DNA of 64,000 nt, taken from Modestobacter caceresii (GTDB lineage: Bacteria; Actinomycetota; Actinomycetes; Mycobacteriales; Geodermatophilaceae). The position numbers and the translations under genes were made by a program. The stretch lies in assembly GCF_000761485.1 (NCBI RefSeq), contig NZ_JPMX01000077.1, positions 116,116-180,115 of the forward strand, read 5' to 3'. The notes beneath the pieces were generated by a model, which ran no database searches, had not been told where the DNA came from, and saw nothing but the letters and a program-made list of their open reading frames with translations. Below are positions 59,377 to 64,000 of this stretch, in pieces. Each line of letters opens with the position of its first letter. The first letter of the stretch is position 1.

Positions 59377-59622
59377 GTGCCCGACCCGTACCGCCTGGAG
59401 CCCACCGCACAGCCCGTCGACCTCCGTCCCGCCCCCGAGCCGGCCCGCAGCACCCCGGACCGGCCGCTGCGCACGCTGCTGTGGGTCGTCCTGGTGCTGA
59501 GCATCGCCGGCAACAGCGTCACCTCGTTCAGCGCCGTCCCGCTCGCGGTCAGCATCGGCTTCGGCCTGCTGACCGCCGTCAGCGCCATCACGCTGATCAG
59601 CCTGCACGTGCGCAACCGATGA
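59377..59622 (+). CDS. Small two-helix membrane protein of the ABC operon
   Basis: An 81-residue protein: a Pro-rich cytoplasmic start ([19 protein letters not shown]) and two hydrophobic helices, [18 protein letters not shown] and [20 protein letters not shown]. No named family is recognised. AGGAG precedes GTG 59377, and it overlaps the ATPase gene by four bases (ATGA), so it may be an accessory part of the ABC system. Confidence 0.72.
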   Translation: MPDPYRLEPTAQPVDLRPAPEPARSTPDRPLRTLLWVVLVLSIAGNSVTSFSAVPLAVSIGFGLLTAVSAITLISLHVRNR

Positions 59623-60362
59623 GCACCACCCTCGCGCCGACGGCCACCGCCGCCGTCGCGCTCACCCACGTGACCAAGACCCACCCCAACGGCGTCCGCG
59701 CCCTGGACGACGTCACGGTCGAGGTGCCCCGCGGCAGCTTCCTCGCCGTCATGGGTCCCTCCGGCTCGGGCAAGAGCACCCTGCTGCAGGTCGCCGCCGG
59801 GCTGGACACCCCGACCAGCGGCGAGGTCCTCCTCGACGGCGCCGGCATCGGCGGGCTGGACGAGACCCGCCGCACCGAGCTGCGCCGCGACCGGATCGGC
59901 TTCGTCTTCCAGGCCTACAACCTGCTGCCCGCGCTCACCGTGGGGGAGAACATCACCCTGCCGTTGCGGCTGGCCGGGAAGCCGCTGGACCGGGAGTGGG
60001 TGCAGTACCTCGTCGACCGGGTGGGCCTGGGCGACCGGCTGGACCACCGGCCGACCGAGCTCTCCGGCGGCCAGCAGCAGCGGGCCGCGATCGCCCGTGC
60101 CCTGGTCGCCGGGCCCGCCGTCGTCTTCGCCGACGAGCCCACCGGCGCCCTGGACCTGCACAGCGCCGCCGAGGTGCTGGGCCTGCTCCGGGCCCTGGTC
60201 GACGACCTGGGCCAGACCGTCGTGCTGGTCACGCATGACCCGGCCGCCGCGGCCCGCGCCGACCGCGCGCTGGTGATGGCCGACGGCAGGGTCGTCGACA
60301 CCCTCGAGCGCCCGGCCGCCGCCGACCTGGCCGGGCGCCTCGTCGCCCTGCGCGAGGGCTGA
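59619..60362 (+). CDS. ABC transporter ATP-binding protein, LolD/MacB type
   Basis: A 247-residue ATPase. Walker A is [10 protein letters not shown]-loop [18 protein letters not shown], signature [15 protein letters not shown], Walker [16 protein letters not shown] and the switch His in LVTHDPAAA. The PALTV-x-EN and EPTGALD patterns mark the MacB/LolD/FtsE group working with FtsX-like permeases that move lipids, peptides or drive mechanical work. It is preceded by the two-helix protein gene and followed three bases later by the permease gene. Confidence 0.93.
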   Translation: MSTTLAPTATAAVALTHVTKTHPNGVRALDDVTVEVPRGSFLAVMGPSGSGKSTLLQVAAGLDTPTSGEVLLDGAGIGGLDETRRTELRRDRIGFVFQAYNLLPALTVGENITLPLRLAGKPLDREWVQYLVDRVGLGDRLDHRPTELSGGQQQRAAIARALVAGPAVVFADEPTGALDLHSAAEVLGLLRALVDDLGQTVVLVTHDPAAAARADRALVMADGRVVDTLERPAAADLAGRLVALREG

Positions 60363-60365
60363 GCC

Positions 60366-62873
60366 GTGCTCGCACTGGCCCTGCGGCTGGCCCGCACCCG
60401 GCTCACCGCCTCCCTCGCCGTCCTCGTCGCGGTGCTCGGCGGGGCGGCCATCGTCACCGGCACCGGCGTGCTCGCCGAGTCCGGCCTGCGCTCGCACCTG
60501 CCCGTCGAGCGGCTGGCCGGCGCGGAGGTGGTCGTCTCCGCCGACCAGACGGTGCAGCCCAGCGCCGACCTCGCCGTCGCCCTGCCCGAGCGGGGGAGCG
60601 TGCCCGTCGCGCTGGCCGACGAGCTGGGGCAGCTGCCCGGGGTGGCGGCCGCCGTCGCCGACGTCGGCTTCCCGGCCGCCGTCGTCGGCGCCGACGGGGA
60701 CGTCGTCGCGACCGCCGACCCGACGACCGCCGGGCACGGTTGGTCCGCCCTCGGCCTGCTCGACGACCCCGAGGTCACCGGCACCCCGCCGACCGGCCCG
60801 CAGGAGGTCGCCCTCGACTCGGCGATCGCCGCCACGGCCGGCGTGGCCCCCGGCGACACCGTGCGGGTCGTGCTGGCCGGCCGTGCCGTCGACGCCCGGC
60901 TCACCGCGGTTGTCCCGGTCGGCGCGGGCGTGCTCGTCGCCGACGACCGGGCGGCGCAGTTGGCCGGGCAGACCGACACCGTCGACCTCATCGGCGTCCA
61001 GGTGACCGGGGACGTCGAGGCGGTCGCCGACGCCGTCCGGCCGCTGCTGCCCGCCGGCACGATCGTCAGCACCGGCGACGCCCGCGGCGACGTCGCCCTC
61101 CCCGAGGCGGCCGCGGCCCGGTCGCTGCTGGTCGTGCTCGCGTCCTCCCTGATGGGCGTGCCGCTGCTGATCGTCGGGTTCGTCGTCGCCGGGGCGCTGG
61201 CCGTGTCGATCGGCGGTCAGCGCCGCGAGCTGGCTCTGCTCCGCGCCGTCGGCACCACCCCGCGGCAGCTGCGCCGGCTGGTCGCCGGGCAGGCTGCCGT
61301 CGTCGCGGCGGTCGCGCTCGTCCCGGGCATCGCCCTCGGCTACCTGCTGGCCGGGCAGTTCCGTCGGCTGCTGGTGCACGTCGGGGTGCTCCCCGACGCG
61401 CTGCCGCTGGCGGTCGGCCCACTGCCGGCGCTGGCCGCCGCCGCGCTGCTGCTCCTCGTCGTCCAGGTCGCCGCCCGCTGCGCCGCCTGGCGCACCAGCC
61501 GCGAACCGGTGACCCAGCTGCTCGCCGACTCCCGGACCGGCCCGCGCACCCCGTCGCCCGGCCGGCACCGTGCCGGGCTGCTGCTCATCGCCGCCGCCGT
61601 GCCGCTCTCGGTGCCGCCGCTGCTGGTGCAGTCGCCGATCGGGGCGGCGTCCACCTCGCTGGCCGGCATCGTCGCCGCCATCGGCCTCGCGCTGGCCGGC
61701 CCGCTCCTGCTCCGTCGGGTCACCGGCCGGCTCGCCCGCCGGCTGCCGGCCGGCACCTCCGCGCCCGCCTGGCTGGCGGTGGCCAACCTGCACGGCTACG
61801 CGCTGCGCTCGGCGGGTGCGGTCACCACGCTGGCGATGGCGGTCGTCGTCGCGCTCACCTACACGTTCGCCCAGACCACCGTGATCGACGCGACGGCGGA
61901 GGAGACCCGGGCGGGCACCGTCGCCGATGCGACGGTCACCGCCCCCGACCTGGGCGGCATCCCCGCCGGGCTCCTCGGCGCGGTGCAGGCCGTCCCAGGG
62001 GTGGAGGCGGCCGCGCCGGTCAGCACCACGACCGTGCTCTGGCCGATGCGCCTGCTGGGCGAGGAGGATCTGTCCGCCGGGCCGGCGCTGGTGCTGCCCC
62101 CGGCCGGGGCCGGCGTGCTCGACCTCGACGTGCGGGACGGCGACCTGGCCGAGCTGACCGGCGCCACGGTGGCCGTCGGCAGCGACGCGGCCGCCGCCCG
62201 GGACGTCGGGATCGGCGACCGGGTGCAGCTCACCCTCGGGGACGGCGCGGAGGTCGAGGCCCGGGTGGTCGCCGTCTACGACCGGGAGCTGGGCTTCGGC
62301 TCCGTCGTCCTCTCCGCCGACCTGGCCGCGGGGCACACCACCGGCGGGCTGGCCGACAGCCTGCTGGTGCGCACCGACGGCGACCCGGCGACCGACCGGG
62401 CGCTCGCGGCCCTGACCGACCGGCCCGGCGTGACGGTGTCCGACGGCGGGGTCGCCGGCGACCGGCCGGCCGCGCCGCCGGAGGTGTGGATCAACCTGGC
62501 GGTCATCGGCGTGCTGCTGGGCTACCTCCTGCTGGGCATCGCCAACGCACTCGTCGCGGCGACCGCCCAGCGGCGCGGGGAGATCGCCGCCCTGCGGCTG
62601 ACCGGAACGACGCCGCGTCAGGTGCGCGCGATGATGCGGCGCGAGGCGGCGCTGGTCTCCGGCGCAGCCGTCGCGGCCGGGGTGCTGGTCTCCGTGGTGC
62701 CCCTGGCGCTGCTCGGCCTGGGCTTCCTCGACCGCCCCTGGCCGTCGGGGCCCGGCTGGCTGCTGCCAGTGACGGCGGTCGTCGTCACCGGCATCGCGTT
62801 CCTGGCCATCGAGGTGCCGACCCGGGCCGCGCTGCGGGTCGCGCCGGCCGACGCGCTCGCCACCCAGGGGTGA
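60366..62873 (+). CDS. FtsX-like ABC transporter permease (fused double unit)
   Basis: An 835-residue membrane protein with two FtsX-type halves. The first helix ([23 protein letters not shown]) is followed by a large outer domain, then helix group with [25 protein letters not shown]; a second outer domain lies after residue ~510, and the second helix group has [26 protein letters not shown]. The repeated LR-GTTPRQ motif is the coupling helix to the ATPase. It makes a full transporter with the 59619 gene. Cargo unknown. Confidence 0.92.
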   Translation: MLALALRLARTRLTASLAVLVAVLGGAAIVTGTGVLAESGLRSHLPVERLAGAEVVVSADQTVQPSADLAVALPERGSVPVALADELGQLPGVAAAVADVGFPAAVVGADGDVVATADPTTAGHGWSALGLLDDPEVTGTPPTGPQEVALDSAIAATAGVAPGDTVRVVLAGRAVDARLTAVVPVGAGVLVADDRAAQLAGQTDTVDLIGVQVTGDVEAVADAVRPLLPAGTIVSTGDARGDVALPEAAAARSLLVVLASSLMGVPLLIVGFVVAGALAVSIGGQRRELALLRAVGTTPRQLRRLVAGQAAVVAAVALVPGIALGYLLAGQFRRLLVHVGVLPDALPLAVGPLPALAAAALLLLVVQVAARCAAWRTSREPVTQLLADSRTGPRTPSPGRHRAGLLLIAAAVPLSVPPLLVQSPIGAASTSLAGIVAAIGLALAGPLLLRRVTGRLARRLPAGTSAPAWLAVANLHGYALRSAGAVTTLAMAVVVALTYTFAQTTVIDATAEETRAGTVADATVTAPDLGGIPAGLLGAVQAVPGVEAAAPVSTTTVLWPMRLLGEEDLSAGPALVLPPAGAGVLDLDVRDGDLAELTGATVAVGSDAAAARDVGIGDRVQLTLGDGAEVEARVVAVYDRELGFGSVVLSADLAAGHTTGGLADSLLVRTDGDPATDRALAALTDRPGVTVSDGGVAGDRPAAPPEVWINLAVIGVLLGYLLLGIANALVAATAQRRGEIAALRLTGTTPRQVRAMMRREAALVSGAAVAAGVLVSVVPLALLGLGFLDRPWPSGPGWLLPVTAVVVTGIAFLAIEVPTRAALRVAPADALATQG

Positions 62874-62888
62874 ACCGGCCGTGCCGAC

Positions 62889-62981
62889 TCAGCTCGGGAA
62901 GCCCTCCTCCGCCGGTGCCTGGGTGGGGGTGGACTGCTCGGCGGCGGGACGGGTGCGGCGCTGCTCGACGGACACGCTCAT
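62889..62981 (-). CDS. Possible 30-residue peptide gene
   Basis: An ATG at 62981 with GGGAG at suitable spacing opens a short frame coding 30 residues (starting MSVSVEQRRTRPAAEQ, ending EEGFPS). It lies convergent to the ABC permease gene end. Hydrophilic, no signal peptide. It may be real or chance; no family is recognised. Confidence 0.3.
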   Translation of the reverse strand: MSVSVEQRRTRPAAEQSTPTQAPAEEGFPS

Positions 62982-63126
62982 GGGGACTCCCGGAGACGTC
63001 GGCCGGACCGGCCGGTGGCCTGGACGCCGTGGTCAGCGCCCGATCCGGACGCCAGGGAGCTCAGGAGCGCAGGACCCGGGGTCGGAGGTCCCTGATCGAG
63101 GGACTCCCGGCCTCAACCGGGCAGCG

Positions 63127-63363
63127 TCACTGCAGGGTGTCGCGGTTCTGGGCGTGCTCGCTGACCTGCGGCATCTCCTCACCAGCCGTGCCCACGCGCA
63201 CCGGCTCGCCGGCCGTGGTGCGGGCCCAGCACAGCCGGCACAGGTGGGTGGGCTCCTCCGGCAGCAGCGGGTGCGCGCCGAGCGGTCGCACCTGCACCCA
63301 GCCGACGGCGGCGGGGGCGTCAGCCACCTCGGCACAGCGGTCACAGCGGTACTGGACGGACAT
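63127..63363 (-). CDS. Small zinc-ribbon-like protein
   Basis: A 78-residue protein with two cysteine pairs, CDRC (Cys7, Cys10) and CRLC (Cys42, Cys45), separated by about 32 residues, as in four-cysteine zinc ribbons. Between them is VGWVQVRPLGAHPLLPEEPTHL. AGGAGG precedes ATG 63363. No named family recognised; a nucleic-acid- or protein-binding role would be only a guess. Confidence 0.65.
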   Translation of the reverse strand: MSVQYRCDRCAEVADAPAAVGWVQVRPLGAHPLLPEEPTHLCRLCWARTTAGEPVRVGTAGEEMPQVSEHAQNRDTLQ

Positions 63364-63468
63364 GCGGATCGACCTCCTGGCCCGGGGGACGACGGCGGCC
63401 CTCAGGACACCAGCGTCCCCCTCCACCGCGGAGATCGCAGCCCGGATCCGGTCAGCAGCACAGCGTGA

Positions 63469-63582
63469 TCAGGCCAGCGGCAGCTGTTCCTGCAGGTCCG
63501 CGTCGAACCAGTCGCTGCCCAGGTCCTCGACCTCGCGCAGTTCGAGCTCGGCGAGCAGGGCGTAGGCGGTCTCGATGTCCAT
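63469..63582 (-). CDS. Possible 37-residue acidic protein gene
   Basis: ATG 63582 opens a 37-residue frame rich in Glu, Asp and Leu (MDIETAYALLAELELREV, SDWFDADLQEQL) with an amphipathic helical look. There is no good ribosome-binding site, so confidence is low. Confidence 0.35.
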   Translation of the reverse strand: MDIETAYALLAELELREVEDLGSDWFDADLQEQLPLA

Positions 63583-63644
63583 GTGCCCGAGCCAACGGCG
63601 GGTTCCGCACGCCCGGCTGGAGGGATCCGCAAGAGAACCGCAGA

Positions 63645-63881
63645 TCAGCCGCCGCGGTTGACCTCGGCCTGGACGACGCCGAGCAGCGCGGTCTGCAGCG
63701 TCTGGTCGTCGTGATCGCCGCGGTCGAGGGCCTCCTGGGCCGGGCCGGGGAGCTGGCGCACGTCGAGGTCGTCGAGCCACGTCGTCTCCCCGCCGACCTG
63801 GCGTCCCAGCGTGAGGGCGTCGCCCTCACGCCGCACCAGGTACTCCTCGCCACCGAGCTCGATCGTCGTTGAGTCGCTCAT
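63645..63881 (-). CDS. Small acidic hypothetical protein
   Basis: A 78-residue protein: SDSTTIELGGEEYLVRREGDALTLGRQVGGETTWLDDLDVRQLP in the first half looks like a small beta fold; the second half, QEALDRGDHDDQTLQTALLGVVQAEVN, is helical. No family is recognised. Its codon use resembles neighbouring real genes. The 119 bases to the right edge hold only its probable promoter. Confidence 0.55.
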   Translation of the reverse strand: MSDSTTIELGGEEYLVRREGDALTLGRQVGGETTWLDDLDVRQLPGPAQEALDRGDHDDQTLQTALLGVVQAEVNRGG

Positions 63882-64000
63882 GGCGTCGCCGTACCCGAGG
63901 CCCCTGCCGGTCTACACCCGCCCCGGCATGGGCACCCCCGGTGATCGGGCGGCCGGGACACGCCGCCCTGAGCTGCCGGTGTTCACTCTTTCCGGGGCGA

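Noticed and set aside
59250-62336. A 1028-codon minus-strand open frame opposite the ABC operon
   Set aside because: Low-complexity Gly/Asp/Gln/Arg/Ala content, no domains; the ATPase and FtsX-like permease on the plus strand explain the region.
62881-63468. 195-codon plus-strand frame after the FtsX-like gene
   Set aside because: Arg/Gly/His/Pro-rich noise without ribosome site; it is antisense to the better-supported zinc-ribbon gene.
1-64000. tRNA, rRNA or prophage regions
   Set aside because: No cloverleaf-like or rRNA-like sequence and no phage structural or integrase genes were noticed; a dedicated scan was not possible here.

Overview
The window reads as chromosome of a high-G+C Gram-positive actinobacterium. 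Third codon positions are almost all G or C, GTG starts are very common, and many genes overlap by four bases (GTGA or ATGA). The order glgA/glgC - O-methyltransferase - sigE - rseA - htrA - tatB - mrp is the one known from Mycobacterium and relatives. A family such as Geodermatophilaceae (Blastococcus, Geodermatophilus, Modestobacter) is my inference from gene content (spore photoproduct lyase family protein, mycothiol-type enzyme, IS110, actinobacterial Tad locus); it was not tested by any search. I saw no rRNA, tRNA, CRISPR array or prophage.

Layout. 0-10 kb: FAD oxidoreductase end, Tat-type lipoprotein polysaccharide deacetylase, DUF2252 protein, two-gene ABC exporter, luciferase-like monooxygenase, PAS-GAF-SpoIIE phosphatase, spore photoproduct lyase family radical SAM enzyme, MarR regulator. 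9.6-12 kb: mycothiol-dependent-type enzyme, DUF350 membrane protein, then a nitrile hydratase-like enzyme encoded as three overlapping genes (beta N-half, beta C-half, cobalt-type alpha). 12-22 kb: diguanylate cyclase, glycogen genes, and the conserved envelope-stress block sigE-rseA-htrA with tatB and mrp. 22-35.6 kb: an accessory-looking stretch with a secreted hydrolase, an IS110 element, AzlCD, a tripartite tricarboxylate transporter (tctCBA) with a universal stress protein and a divergent CitA/CitB-type two-component system, and a drug-efflux MFS protein with a TetR regulator. 35.6-51 kb: DUF1003/MgtE_N pair, PhzF, EamA, CitE-like lyase, acyl-CoA dehydrogenase, quinone reductase, a remarkable serine-periodic small protein, AlkD-like protein, a TPP enzyme, a GltS-type symporter and an FMN glutamate-synthase-like protein. 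51-56 kb: a compact Tad/Flp pilus operon. 56-64 kb: exported sugar-isomerase-like protein, ABC-F ATPase, MacB/FtsX-type ABC system and several tiny unknown genes.

How the parts fit. SigE, its zinc-finger anti-sigma factor RseA and the HtrA protease form one overlapping operon for envelope stress. The tct operon probably imports a carboxylate sensed by the divergent kinase. tadA-B-C plus three small pilin-like genes form a pilus machine but lack a visible TadZ, CpaB or prepilin peptidase here, so other loci must supply these.

The most unusual signals are: a 102-residue protein with serine at every third position for 28 consecutive triplets; the three-piece nitrile hydratase/thiocyanate hydrolase-like set; evidence that HtrA begins at a non-standard CTG overlapping the rseA stop; three copies of a 53-bp palindromic repeat around 55.7-58.9 kb; a 63-bp repeat pair bracketing an acetyltransferase gene; and an IS110 element with a 10-bp direct repeat and a possible bridge-RNA leader.
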